NCBI GenBank assembly: GCA_037074705.1
Contig: CM073595.1
Coordinates: forward strand, 48,169,639-48,233,638
Direction: 5' to 3'
Source: Zhengitettix transpicula
Taxonomy: Eukaryota; Arthropoda; Insecta; Orthoptera; Tetrigidae
Length of the DNA stretch: 64,000 nucleotides
Under the pieces are notes generated by a model, which saw only the letters and a program-made list of their open reading frames with translations, was not told the origin of the DNA and did no database searches. The position numbers were made by a program, and so were the translations under genes. Numbering within the stretch: position 1 is the stretch's first letter; every line of letters begins with the position of its first letter. Shown here in pieces: positions 11,440 through 24,110 of the stretch.

Positions 11440-13080
11440 TCTTCCATACAACAAAATTATTCATGCCGAAAGAGGTTGAAATTTTACAAACAACATCGGT
11501 AGATATATTATCATTGTCATTGACCTCGACAAATAATGATTATACGCAAATATCGATCGTTTAACATGTTAGAAAAATTCCACCCCTGTCCACCCCATCC
11601 ACTCCCGCTCCTGGGTGGTTAAATGGCCAATTGTATGCTATAATTGAACTCGTCTTTATCCATAACTTTGGTTTTGACTCCAGTCTCGGTTGTATTCGAG
11701 TTATTTTCTTGTAACATTCCTCCAACCCACCCCTAGGGCGCTCCTTTCCCTTGCCGTAAAATGTTGAAATTTTACTGACATACGTTGGTACAAACACTAT
11801 TAATCACTTTTACCCAGAAAATATTTATCGACTCAAATATTGACCGTGTTAGCTAGTTTGAAGATTTCCACCCCCAACCACCCCCGCTTTGGGGACTTAA
11901 ACCGCAACTTGAATATCATAATTAAACTCACTGACAACCATCACCCTGGATTTGAGTCCAATCTCGACTGTGGTTGCGTTATTTTTATATAAATCTACTC
12001 CACCCTTAAGGGTGCTCCACTCCAAATTTAGAAACAGGTTATATTAAATACATGGAACACTTAGAGAAATATAACAAATCTCAGTGAACCAGAAAAATAT
12101 TTATTCGACGCAAATATCGACTGCTTAACATGTTTGAAAATTTAAACCCCCGTCCACCCCCGCTTGGTGAAGTTAAACTGTAAGTTAAATGTTATAATTA
12201 AACACAGAGACAAATATAATTTCGGATTCGACTCGAAACTCGAATGTGTTTGCGTAATTTCATTAAATACCACTCCATCCCCAACCCTTAAGGGTGGACC
12301 ACTCCCATGCCTAAAATAAGTTGAAATTATACACAGATAACATGTAGTGAAATTTTATGAATGCCATTGATCCCGAATAATATTGATTCGACGCAAAAAT
12401 CGGCCGGTTAGCATGTTTGAAAATTTCTTTCGCCGCCCACCCCCTCACATTACCGCCAATTCCCACACACCCCCGTGCGTTTCTCAGTTTGTTATAAGTA
12501 GTCTCAGCGACATTCATAACCCAGATTTGACTCGAATCTCGGTTGATTTCGCGTTAATTATATGAAACGTCCCTCCATCCCCACGCCTAAGGCTGCTCCC
12601 CTCGCATGCCGAAAGGGGTTGAAATTATACACAAACAACATCAGTAGAAATACAATCAATATAATTAATCCTGAAAAATATTTGTTCAACGCAAATACCT
12701 GCTGTGTTTGCATGTTCCAAAATTTCTACCCCGCTACCCCTTCATCTGAGGGGTAAATGCCAAGTTGAATGTCATAACTAAACTCAGTGACATCCATAAC
12801 CTTCGATTTGACTCCAATCTTGGTTATATTCGCGTTATTTTTCAGTAAAGCATCTCCACCCCAAACCCTAAGGGTTCCTTTTTCCCAGGGTATAGGGGAT
12901 GAAAATTATATTCAGATAACATCGGTAGAAACACTATGAATCTCTTTGACCCCTAAAAATATTTATCCAACTCTAATATCGGCTGTTTTAGCATGTTTAA
13001 ATATTTCCACCCCCCACTTCTGGGGGTGGTAGACGCGTCTCACCCCGACAGTATTTGTTTTCTGGTCGCAAAGAACACGT
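11440..13080 (+). repeat. Degenerate tandem array, period about 285 bp
   Basis: Six anchors of the type (t)taacatgtttgaaaattt occur at about 11562, 11851, 12126, 12409, 12708 and 12989, giving spacings near 290, 275, 283, 299 and 281. Each unit also carries a ccaccccc box, a 'gactcca-tctcggttgt-tcgcgttattt' run, an 'aagggtgctcc' box and 'gttgaaattatacacagataacat'. Units differ by many substitutions, so the array is old. Short frames within it are shadows of the repeat. Confidence 0.85.
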
Positions 13081-13133
13081 GTACGAAATTTGGTGAAGTT
13101 TGCTCGACCGGTGTAGATTTTTATAAGGAACAT

Positions 13134-13163
13134 ACAAATATACATACATACATACATACTGTA
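13134..13163 (+). repeat. CATA tetranucleotide tail
   Basis: About five CATA units close the composite element. The preceding 100 bp (cgaaatttggtgaagtttgctcg-type text) resembles the end of the elements at 17357-18110 and 58610-59353. Confidence 0.75.
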
Positions 13164-13165
13164 AT

Positions 13166-16100
13166 GCCAATTAATTAAGACATTAATTGAGAAATTAAGA
13201 AAATAAATTGTTTGAGAAATATATTCTTGACGGCGGTACAGAACACAGCAACAATGTAGCCAAGCACGGTTTTCTTTGTCGGAAGATGTATGCGCGCTCA
13301 AAATTGAGAGACGGTTGTTCAGTTGGGTGGAAGGTTTGGTCAAGTACAGGTCGTATTAAAATAGACGAGATATTCTTTTGAAAAAGTAAAGTTAAGTAGA
13401 AGCAGTGGACAGTCAGACACGACAGAAATTGGTCGAGTTGAATTAGACAAGACAATTTCAAATATTCAAAGGGAATTTGCAGCGAAACATCGAGAATTAC
13501 CAATCAACAGCTTTGATTGGTCCCTGAACATTTGGTCAAGACGAAATATTCACTTGAGCAGAACTACGAAACCTGCTAAACACAAACAGTTTTTGGTGCA
13601 CATAGCCGAGCAGAAGTAGCAGAAGTCAATAGAGAGAGAGACGAAAAGAAGATTATCCTGGTTCCTAATTTTTTATCTAAAAATATTAAAATCTGTGAGT
13701 TTAATAGAAGTGCAAAAACCCGTCATAGTGCTTCGTAAATCAAAGGTATCCCGGAATGCTGGGCAGCCTTGAGTACAATTTACAATCAACCAAGTATGTA
13801 AACCTGATTAAAAGATAGACGTCAGATTTCGTTCCCTCCTTTTAATAAAAATTTGAAATTATAATCCATCTTTTTAGTTTAATTTCGCTGACAAGTAAAT
13901 GTCGTCATTGTTAAATGATGAGTAAATCTTTTCGCTTTTAAATTGGAATTTGTGTTTAAGTTGAGAAATAAAATGATTCGCCATTATCAAACCCAGTAGA
14001 GACCCTGAGATAATTTTTAAATTGTGTAATTGTGTTTAAAGTATTGAAAATAAATCGTTTGTTTGTAAAGTTGAATAATTTTCATTTAATTAACGCCCTC
14101 CTTTTTGTATATTACAATACATACAATCAAACATACAAACAAACACTCTGCTTTATTTATTAGAATAATATTAATTTAATTCTGGAAAGAGTGTGCGGAA
14201 GAGATTTAAGGTAAATGCAGAAGTTACGAATGAATAAAATGTTATTCTAATATAATTTTATCATAAAATTGTCTGACTTTCATTAACTTGAAATTAATTC
14301 GTACGTCTAGATATTTTTCTTTGAACTATTTTGATCGAAACACAACATTTTCTTAGTCGTACGATAGCAATATTGTTTAAGTTGTAAGTGTAAAAAGTAA
14401 GACTTACAATAAAACAAAGTTTTGGGGTTGCCTATCTAACGGAACTTTTACATTGTTCGTCAAAGATCACATGGTAATCAAACTTTAGACCTAAATATTA
14501 ACTAAAGTTAAAATTTTCCAACATAATATTAAAAGTATAATAATAGTATTATAGATCTATAAAAGAATTCATTTCTAAATTTTTTATAATTCGAAATATT
14601 TTGTTGCTACATTAAGGCTTATCTATTTTTCCACTTTATCTTCAAAGTTTCTCAGGCGAAGTAAACATTATTAGAAATTCATTATTAGACATTTCGGGAT
14701 GAAGACCTCATTATTCACAGTTTCATTGTACTGTTGAAGTAGATAGTGTTAGTCGAATTTCTAAAACCTAGTCGAACACTCCTGAGTAATTTTTTAAATT
14801 TGCAACAATATACTCCATCGAAAGATATCCTATTACAATTTTTCTCTTTGTATTAATTTTTATGAGAATCAAAGTAATTGAGTCTTGAGCACAAAGCGAT
14901 TCCACTTTGAGAAGTTTATGTAGCAAAAACAGGTGTTGCATAACAAATTCATTTCGGCTTTAACGACTGTCCCCTTTGCGAACCTTCAAAGCAAACGAGA
15001 ATACATTTCCAAGAATCATAAAAGTGGTGTTTGTGGGAAAGCGAGGCCCAGAAAGAACACCATGACTTAACAGCACTTCAAATATCCTTATAGTCATGGC
15101 GCGTGGAGAAGGCACAAGGAAAGGAAAAGCGAGAGAGAATATAGCAACGACACAAAAGAATTTAAAAATATCTGAAGATACCACACGTTTCCGTGTGATT
15201 TAAGAAATGTTTCATAATGGGACGTCGTAACTTCAGAACGTCATATTGTTACTTCTTTGGAAGATCCAAGTGGGACACTACAAAAGACGTGGAGTAATCA
15301 TTCCGGTCTCGTGTTTTCCAATTCTAATTAGCAAGCGGGAGAATATATTCGTAACACCAGACATTGCCTCCTTTCACCAAGTTTCGGGAACGCTCAGCAT
15401 CTAGATAAGCCCGTTGGCTAATTGAAAGAGATGCACAGATATATCTTAATCAAGAGAAGTTGGCGTTAGGATTACGGGTCGAAGATCTGATATGGATTTC
15501 CTCCTCGGTTATGTCGTACTTCAGGGACAGAATCCTCATCCGTCGGTAGAAAGTAATTCATTAACAAACGTAAAGGACACGTATGCAACTTTCACTGTGT
15601 CGAAGATACTAAAAAATGCCATTATATAATTTTTGTACTAGTTATGACAATGGTATATTATCTGTTTTATTTCTTACATTTTAGGTCGTATTTCCTACTA
15701 AAAAAAATTAATTATACAACGAGAAATCAAAACTAATAAGGGTGACCGTAGAAGCAGCGGTCGTCCCACTAAACCACCTCACATGAGGGAAAATCTTACT
15801 CTAAAACAAAATAACTTGATCAGCATTGATTAAGTGTTGATTAACAGAAATAGAGACCCTGATCGATGAAGCGTCATTTCAAATAAGCAGGAGATTACAT
15901 CAGGATCTCAGTCATAATTAATCGAACTTGAAACGGTGAGAGTCAATTATTCGATTAATTTCGGCGAGTATGTCAATTATGTGATAAGTGTCGAATTACA
16001 GAGTCGATTGGGCACAATGTTACAATTTGCATTTCATCAGCGGTACAGTCTCAAACAATTATTCGTACACTCGTAAATAAAGTATGGATAAAATAACTTA

Positions 16101-17356
16101 AAACTATTTTTTTTTTTCAGAAAATTCCAAAATATATATACTTACGGATACGGATACTTAAATCACCCAAAAACAGTCTGAAAAGAAAGCCGAAACATGT
16201 ATTGCATTATTGAATTACGGGGCGTGATTTTTCAGAAAACACTAAAACTAATGTAATTATGTGCTGTACGTTTAATAGAAACACGGCACATTGAAACGAG
16301 GTTACACCAAGAGAGTCAACTGTGCATGTGGAAGGGATCTAAATTACTGTATCTGTTTCTGCGCGATGACTTGTTACGGATGAAAGGTGACACGAGGCGA
16401 GGAAGAAAATCGTATTAGGTTGTTAGTTTAAAACTAGGTCGTAGATCGTTGTAGCATCAATACCTCGTTTCCGTTATAACAATAGAATCTCAAAGGAGGT
16501 GGAAAATCAGATATTTATACAACAAAAAGTAATGAAGTCGGCAGTTTCTTTTAGAAATCAATTAAAACCCAAGTCATTTCTCATTAAATTTCCAAGTTAT
16601 TTTAATTTGTGGTGCAGTAGAATTTAATAATATCCTCCGCATTTTAACTGGAGTGATTTTTCACCGAGTTAACTTGATAAGTTCCACTCCAAGCAATTTC
16701 TATCCTTCATTTCCTTTTTCTCCTTTCAGGATGGAACGTTTATCGCCGTATTAAATGTTCCCATCTGGAAAATGAGGTAGTGTTTTTCTAGGACACGAGT
16801 TGTTATTGATTAAAAAAAATTGTGATATCCAAACATAAATTAAGAAAAATTTATGCGAAATACGATCATAGTCTCAATATATAACAACGAAATGTAGTAA
16901 CCATTACAATTTGAAAGGAAATTCTTGAATTCGCTAAATAGTTTTCCCTAGGTTGGTACTTTAAGTTTCTAATCTTGTGCGAGTCTTAATGAAGGCCACA
17001 ATGGAACTGTCCCACTGAGCGCAGAGGAGCCATTCAATCCCGCAGAAGCAGTGATCAATCACGAACTTCCCCATCGATCTCGCTCACTATGCGATTTTCA
17101 AGGAAGCCTCTAAACACATTCTCCGCTCACAAACGTGGTATATAACTCAGTTTCAGGTCGAAGAATTCCACTTACCGGACGACACTTGTGTTAGAACTTT
17201 ATTCTCTCAGTAAATATAACATGTCAATGATGAAACGTAAAGGAAATCATCTGATTTATTGACCGTACGCCAATCTTAACCAGAAAATATGGCAGTTTTC
17301 TGTAGGACGTACAATATGTATTGGGGTGACTTGTAGACAGCGTAGTTTATTATTGA
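13166..17356. other. AT-rich DNA, nothing recognised
   Basis: No repeat family, exon or RNA gene was identified. Stretches around 15000-15600 and 16970-17180 are more balanced in composition but have no convincing frame. The minus-strand frames at 13195-13503 and 14960-15184 carry no recognisable domain. Confidence 0.5.
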
Positions 17357-18110
17357 CTAGCTCGGTGCCCGGCGTTGCCCGTGTACTTATTTATAAAAAC
17401 CCGAAAAAGTATTTAATTCTATATTAATCTTTAGTCAAGAAGTGATTTACCCTAAATATAACTCTTCCTAGTTCCGTACATACTTTAGACAGACAGTGAA
17501 TTAATTGAACAGCTATAAAATACATTGAATTTTATTGCATAAATCCCAACAAACATACCTCCGAATTTCTTCTTAAATATACTCCTTGAGTATTGCAGGA
17601 TATAATTGTCCCTCAGTGTTCAGACATTACGGAAAATGATGAAATTGTGAGCTAGATACACAATTTAAACAAATGGTCGCCATATTGGAGTCACTAATAT
17701 GGCAGAAAATTAACTTACATTTTCTGCAAGGATTATAAAACATTCGTATTGTATTTTTTATTATCATTAGATGGAGTATTGCTGGATAAAATTAAACTTT
17801 TTAATAAATGAAAATATTTAGGCATTATTTCATTATGGAAAAAGGAACTATTTCCTTTGTTAGTCGCGTAGTAACGTCTCTCTTTCTCTCTCTCGTGACG
17901 TCATGATATCATGGCGCGCAGTAATTAACTCAAAATATCACGTTTTGCAATTATAATTCTTTCCACATTAATGCTAGGGGTTTCTCACTCACCCCCTCAG
18001 TACCATTTCTCGAGTTTTGACGAATATGTGTACCAATTTTTGTTCCAATCTATCCACGCGATTAATTTTGTATATAAATTAACGTAAATTCATGTATACA
18101 TGAAAAATAC
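17357..18110 (+). mobile_element. Tagged element, direct copy
   Basis: Starts with ctagctcggtgcccggcg and is collinear over about 740 bp with the minus strand of 58610-59353. Shared landmarks include agtcaagaa, ccttgagtattgcagg, ggagtcactaatatgg, aaaaggaactatttcctttg and ctcgagttttgacgaat. It has no coding capacity, so it is non-autonomous. It differs from the 9415 copy, which holds the tandem array. Confidence 0.8.
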
Positions 18111-19282
18111 ATCCTTTTTATTAAATAGATTATTTAATGAACCCAATTATTTTTACTGAATTATAATAATTAAATTGGTTAATATAATTGTTCCTCTTTA
18201 TACTAAGTGTTTAATTTTTCTATTTACCTTTATGTATATTAATGTTTAAGAACTCAGAAATGAAAAGTAACTATTAAATATAATTGTTTAAATAAAATTA
18301 TTAGTAATCCTAGTTGTCAAATTACTAAATTGAAAATAAAGTAAGCGCCCGACCTTTACATCCGTGGGAATAAATCTTACTTGTTCCGCAGCATATGAAC
18401 AAAATTTTATACTGAGTTGGTCAGTGATTAGAATTTATTCATTAAGCCAAATAAACATTATTGTTTAGATGGTTGGACACACATGTGGAAGAAGTTCGTG
18501 GCTTTGTAAGAGGGTAGGACTAATTAGAATATTTTGGGCCGATTCTACAGAATGGTGCCCTACAGTTAAAACTCTCAAGCACCTTTAAAAGGCAAGTCAG
18601 AAGAGATACAGCTAAGATTTGTGATGCGTTGAATACATGAGCGTTTCTGCGAGCTATGTAGTCAACCTAAATGTATCGTCCACGCCGTTATCCAGCACAT
18701 TGCATTTTAAAGGCTCATAGCCGTGGGAGCAAACAGGCCTGAAGCAGACTTTAGTTCGCACTCGATCGCACTCCGGCCTCGAGCGGACGACAAACATTTG
18801 CAAACAAATATACAAGAGAGATCGCTCACTTAGTTAATTGCGACTCATGTCCCCTTGACAAAAGCAATCTTTAACCGATTGAAATAAATCGAATAAACTG
18901 CATTTGTAAAGTAGTAAGTAATCACAATGGATTCCATACAACGCTGGAGATAATTATCGCATTAACAAACGAATTAATGAAAGTTTCTGTGTACTGGGGA
19001 AAATTGTTCTAAAAGTTAGCACACTTTAGATTTCAATGAGACAATAGATACAAAGCCTTTTGCATTCTAATGGAGTTACAGAACCCTATTTTATTAACCG
19101 TACCTTAAACCACGTGTTATCAAAAAATCTAGAAAAATCATGCTTTCTTTTCACTGTCAGGTAATAAAAAACTTGTATTGCATGTTAATATGTCAATTTA
19201 ATTTCTTATACTTTTTTGAGCCAGTTGAGGATTACTTAAAAATAAAAAAACAGTAAATTCAGTAAATTTAAATCATACTTTC
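18111..19282. other. Nothing recognised
   Basis: AT-rich to 18480, then more balanced composition to about 18810 with no open frame or repeat identified. Confidence 0.5.
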
Positions 19283-19425
19283 CGACCTCGTATGGTGTAG
19301 TGGTCAGTGTGACTCACTCCCGGGTTCGAATCAAAGTCAGGTCCCCAACAAAGCAAAGTTCCCTTAATTAATTGCTAATAACCTGAGCTGTTGATTCGAC
19401 TGGAAATAAATCAATATAAAAAAGT
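19283..19425 (+). mobile_element. tRNA-derived SINE
   Basis: A pol III A-box-like TGGTGTAGTGGTCAGTG near 19312 and a B box GGGTTCGAATC near 19342 are spaced as in a tRNA gene. The start gacctcgtatggtgta matches the minus-strand SINE at 26030-26123. The sequence lacks a full tRNA fold and runs on into a SINE body and an A-rich end, so it is a SINE, not a tRNA gene. Confidence 0.75.
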
Positions 19426-22400
19426 CATACGAATGTTAAAGTGATAGCTCAGGACAAAAGGATTAAACAAACGTTAAAAACTTTACATTAATTACGTACA
19501 CTTTAAATGATTCTGAGAAAAAAATTGATTTTAGCTCTAATAAAATAGTTTCACATACATGAAAAAAAAAATTCGATTCTCGTTTAGATTCAAATAATAA
19601 AATGAATTATTAAATAACTCAAACCACTGACACTTGTTTTTTTAAAAAAAATGTGACCTCCAGATGTCTTCCTTACAAAAAAAATAATCCTCGATTCCAT
19701 CAGAGAAAGATGTAAATTGCGTAATATCTTAGTCATTTGGTATGGAAGAGGATTGATTACTCAAAGGATATATCTAAAAAAACGATTAAATTGTTAACGG
19801 TAAACGCAGATTTCAGATTTTAAATATCAGATGAAGCACAAATAAATTTTCTGGATCTATACCATTGTCAACGAGCTCGCAGCGAGAGAAATACTGGAAG
19901 GCAAAACACCAAATGCGACAACTACAAAGGGAGAAAATGTAATGGGCACGGATCGAGTGACGAGGTAAACGAGTTTTAGGTGTGAAAAGTAGAAACACTT
20001 TCCAGAATTGGAGTGGTATTGATACAGCGTGAGGTGATTCAACGAACGGCCTTATCAGACACCTGCGAAACTGAAGGGCCTTTGATCATGAAATTGCTGC
20101 AATTCTACTTCGCATTGGCTGAACGTTACAAAAATAAAATGTTAACACGATTCAAACATATCGACACCAAAGGGAAATTCGGTGACCACGCAGTTTCACA
20201 GTTGGTGATAACACGTTTTAGGGAACGAAGCTGAATATGTTGTCAGTTTAATAGCATCCCAAAAAAAATATGTCTTTGCAACAGCATGATTTAAATATCA
20301 CAGTGAATCTGTTTCAATATATATATATATATTATTGATTGGCTACGATCAATAACCGTTTTAATGGGTTAGGGGAAAGGAAACATTTGATCATTGAAAG
20401 TATTACTTAATTTATTATAACCCAAAAGAGGTTACTGTCTCGGCCTTCGTATTTCATAGTGAAAATTTTGGTTACTGACGACGAATTTGTAGTATGAGTT
20501 GAGAGGGAAAAGCGATGATTGGGTTTAGTAAAGTTCGTCGTGGTCAAAAAAATTAGGAAATTTGTATATGCTAAGGAAAATTGTTGCCCACGTATTTCTT
20601 ACTCCCATTGTACGATTTTGTTCATAATATTCTTTACTTATTTAAACTATTCACGTAAGTCCACAATTGTATTTATATTTTCATGTCCTTGAAAAATAAC
20701 ATGTAAATAACATCTAAAATCACCATTGAAGCTCTCTTCCATACGACCTTATTAATTAATTTACTACGTACTCAACCAGTGATATCTATGGCGGGAAATG
20801 TTCCTGGTCACTTTTTATGTACCATAGGCTGCAGACATATTTAATGGCTGTTGTTGGATTTATCGGGCTTCCAGTATACGCATCGAGCGCCGACTGCACA
20901 AAACTGTTTTATTGCCGATATCTGCCGGTCAGCGAAGCTTCCGAAAGCAATTTGCCAACTCTGTCCAATGCGAAGATCTCTATCTAAATTTATGGCATTT
21001 TTTAAGGTTTAACGATATCGTCTAAATTAAAAATATATCACATGGTTATTCAATATTTTGACCAGATGCAGCATAGAATTTCTCCTGCCGCATGAGCTAC
21101 GGATTTTTTTTTTCTGGAGAGTGGCGACCCAAACCGAAAATGGCAAAGCCTGTCTCAAACTTCGACGCCAAAGGAAAACGTTTTATCAACGCTGTGCTCA
21201 AATAAATATACAATGTTGTGGCCATAAAACTGTTGACATCGAGGTTCTCAACTATTCAGACGCAATAATAATTACGAAAAATTTTAAAACAATTAACCAT
21301 TGAATTTTAAAAATCTGATTAAAAGGAATAATACGACTGAATAAGGCGATATTTAATCCTGCAGTCTATTTCGTAACGATGCCTCTTTGTATTTTAAGCA
21401 AAGAAAACATTTAGCGAGTAATAAAAACGTACGGCAGAAAAATTGCAGGAAAAAGTGTAATTTAAAATTCATAAATTGAGAGATCTGCGAGGTAACCTTT
21501 TTGCCTAAATCTCGAAACGTTCTTTTATTTAGATGTCTGTGCCGTGCTGAGGCATCGATAAAATTTTTACAATTCTCCGATGAAATAAGTCAGGGTATCC
21601 TGATCCGGGCCCCAATAAACATTAAATGAAACACGAAAGCTGAGGTTGTTACATGAAAAGAAAACTAATATATAATATTTTATTTTCTCCTACTCTCTCG
21701 GACAAAGTTAATCCTTACCGTATGCAACCCGGATGGTGTCGAAGCGGCGGCGAAACTCTAGCACTTGGGGGGGGGGGGCTGATCCTTCTTCACCTTCTAG
21801 CGTTCTCTCACAAGCTGCCCGAAAGGAAAAATTAATTGATATTGAACCTCTTTACCAGTTCCCGTCCCCTCCGTAAACAATAAAAAGGATTCCCTAAGAA
21901 ACCCACCTTTATATAATTTGGCATCACGTTCATTCATTAAGACTTGAAATAACCTAATTTCACATTCTGTCAGACGAAATTTTACTTTGTTTTAACTGGT
22001 TCAAGCGCTGTTGATAAGTCTTACCAGCATATTTGCAGGTAAAATATGTTAATCACCGTTTTCTAAAAAAAACTCCTCCCCTTTTTGTATATTTTTTTGA
22101 TCGTTTACATAAATATGTTGAAAGTAATAAATGGTATTGACATTCTACATAACACAGTAAAAGGGAAAAATAGACGGGTCCAATACCACAAATTTCGTAA
22201 GACTGTAGTCAGACTGAAAATATAAATGGCACCACACACCGCGAACCGAAAGTTGTCCCTGACTTAGACTTGCTGTTCGGGCAATTTACCAAGTTTTATT
22301 GAGCAGAAAAACAGGTGGCAAATATCTCAACACAATGGAATCCGTCCGTATCTAATTGGATACACTTATTCACCCTGTAATACTTTATTGTCTTATTTAA

Positions 22401-22850
22401 AGTTAATCTGGAATGGAAAATTATGCAAGCTGGATTTTTCAACTTTGGATATATTCTTCATTTTTCCTTCAGATGATAAGTAATTTCTCTTTCCGAATAT
22501 TAATGTATTATATAGTTTAAGTAACCTGATAATCATACATACATTTATCAGAATAAATAAAAAAATGTTAGAAACAAATGAAATCAGTTTTACATTTTCC
22601 AACGTTTCTTAGTATTATAAAACCATGAGTTTTTTTCCCGCCTCTGACGTTATTTTTATTTAAAGTTTTGAGTTTTATTCTCAAAAAGGAGTTACCGTTT
22701 TATGAAATAAATATATACAAATAGCCTGCATTATATAATCCTGTATGACGTCTTCAAACACTAATTGTTTCATATCTATAAGTATCCGTAAAGTCATTGT
22801 TTCGCTTTGAATCATTATCTTTCGTTCAAAAAAAGCAGTGCAATATTAAA
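19426..22850. other. Nothing recognised
   Basis: AT-rich with microsatellite (TA) near 20318-20335 and a 12-G run near 21766. Balanced stretches at 20760-21000 and 21050-21300 lack a recognisable product; the 81-codon plus frame at 21058-21303 shows no domain. Confidence 0.5.
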
Positions 22851-22851
22851 A

Positions 22852-23932
22852 TGAAAAAATTTACGTCTGATTGAAATTAATGTATACGAAAGTGAGCAAA
22901 TTCAGACAAAAAGGTAATATATAAATACCACACAACGTTTCTGGGATCCTTGTTCCTTTCGTCAGGTGCTAAGACGAGCCTAGAGAAACACAACTGCACT
23001 GGTCAGTTGACAACACTCAAAAGCGACGAAAACGCAACGACAATGGGAAAACAGAAGGTTTAGCGTAATAATAAGGGATCATAGCAATTATTGAGTTTAA
23101 TAGTGTCTGTTTGAACATTAATAGCTGTGATGTTTGATTTAATGTGAAGCATCTCTGGAATGAGTCTGGAATTGTACCTGGTGTCAATGTCTAAAATCTC
23201 AGCATTTTGCCAATCAAATGTATGTTTAAAATTCATTTAGATTTTTCATCAATAGGAAGTTTTATATTATATATATGTTCTTTGATACGTGTATTATTGG
23301 GAACGTTTTGTTTGTCATATGTAGCACGAATTACAGTTAGAGCAAGAGATTTTGTAAACAACACAATGTTTGCTGTAGGTGTCAAGTGGGTCCTTGAGGT
23401 TTTTAATCAAGTATGAAAGGGTATTAGTGGATCTGTAAATTATGGATATTTGATATTCTTTGAATATTTGGACAAATGTGTAGAAATTTGTAATAAAGGA
23501 GTACGAGTAAAAATTTGGCTTGCGGTGTTTGCGGACGATTGACTGTAGGATGTTGGATTTTGTTCAGTCTGCTGTTTATGTGTTTAATAATAAAATTTAA
23601 AGGGTACTCATTGGAGATTAAAATTTTTCAGACAATATTTATGTTGTGTTGATGGAACTTGGGAGTTAAAATGTAAAATAGCTCTGTCTACAAGATTGTA
23701 TACTATAGCTCTCTTTTGGTTTGGAGGATGATGAGAAAGATAATTGAGAACACGTCCAGAGTATGTAGGTTTTCTGAACCAATTGATGTGAATGGAAGAA
23801 TTGTGAATGGATACGGTGATATCAAGGAAATTAAGAGAACGGTTAGATTCACGTTCATGGGTGAATTGTAAGTTGGGATGATAATTATTGAAGGTATTGA
23901 CTATAAGGTTGATTTATTACAAATAATTATTA
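22852..23932 (-). mobile_element. Penelope-like retroelement, truncated
   Basis: On the minus strand the frame open from 23932 to the stop at 23608-23610 reads as the C-terminal end of a PLE reverse transcriptase: ...HPNLQFTHERES, SLNFLDITV, FRKPTYSGRVLNYLSHHPP, QKRAIVYNLVDRAI. Further on, 23200-23420 encodes a GIY-YIG endonuclease remnant (KDPLDTYSKHCVVYKISC, NCNSCYI-stop-QTKR, TRIKEHI). The stop replaces the glycine of the YIGQT motif, and there are other breaks. PLEs copy through a reverse transcriptase joined to GIY-YIG. This copy lacks the N-terminal RT part and is dead. Its non-coding tail, with a hammerhead-like core, is shared with 11043-11410 and 58137-58420. Confidence 0.9.
22936..22965 (-). 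ncRNA. Hammerhead-like core in PLE tail
   Basis: Minus strand: CTGACGA, then GGAAC-AAG-GATCC (one A-A mismatch in stem II), then GAAACG. It lies downstream of the endonuclease frame, as expected for PLE hammerheads. Confidence 0.6.
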
Positions 23933-24110
23933 TATATTATTATTATATATATATCTATATATAATATTATTACAAATAATTTTAGGGACCTATGGCAAGG
24001 AATAATATTCAGAGAAGGACTTTGTAATTTAGCCTCTAAAATCGATACACGTATACAAACGAATAATATATATATATATATCTGTACAGTAGAAACGAAA
24101 GCGTGTAAAC
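23933..24110. repeat. AT microsatellites
   Basis: Several TA and TAT tracts (23935-23975 and 24066-24082) adjoin the broken end of the PLE. Confidence 0.7.

Larger units (their letters stand above)
9415..13165 (+). mobile_element. Composite tagged element (gcccggcgttgcccg head, CATA tail)
   Basis: The head CTAGCTGGGTGCCCGGCG at 9415 matches those at 17357 (plus) and 59353 (minus). The far end at 13040-13163 has a block ending in taaggaacatac followed by CATA repeats. Between them lie a PLE palindrome, a PLE tail and a ~285-bp tandem array, so the 3.7 kb looks like one element enlarged by insertions and tandem growth. The near-palindromic CCCGGCGTTGCCCGG beside CTAG is like a Helitron 3' end read on the minus strand, and the tetranucleotide tail recalls mini-me/SINE-type ends. 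The class is unresolved. Confidence 0.55.

Noticed and set aside
11440..13080. CRISPR array
   Set aside because: Units of about 285 bp that diverge throughout are a satellite-type array, not short repeats with unique spacers, and the host is eukaryotic.
12963..13503. Two long minus-strand frames (126 and 102 codons)
   Set aside because: The first lies largely within the tandem repeat and the CATA tail, and its sequence (YVCMYICM) is a translation of the microsatellite. The second has no domain.
19312..19355. tRNA gene on the plus strand
   Set aside because: A and B boxes are present but the acceptor stem and anticodon arm cannot be completed; the same sequence occurs at other places as a SINE head.
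21058..21303. 81-codon plus-strand ORF
   Set aside because: No domain and ordinary length for chance.
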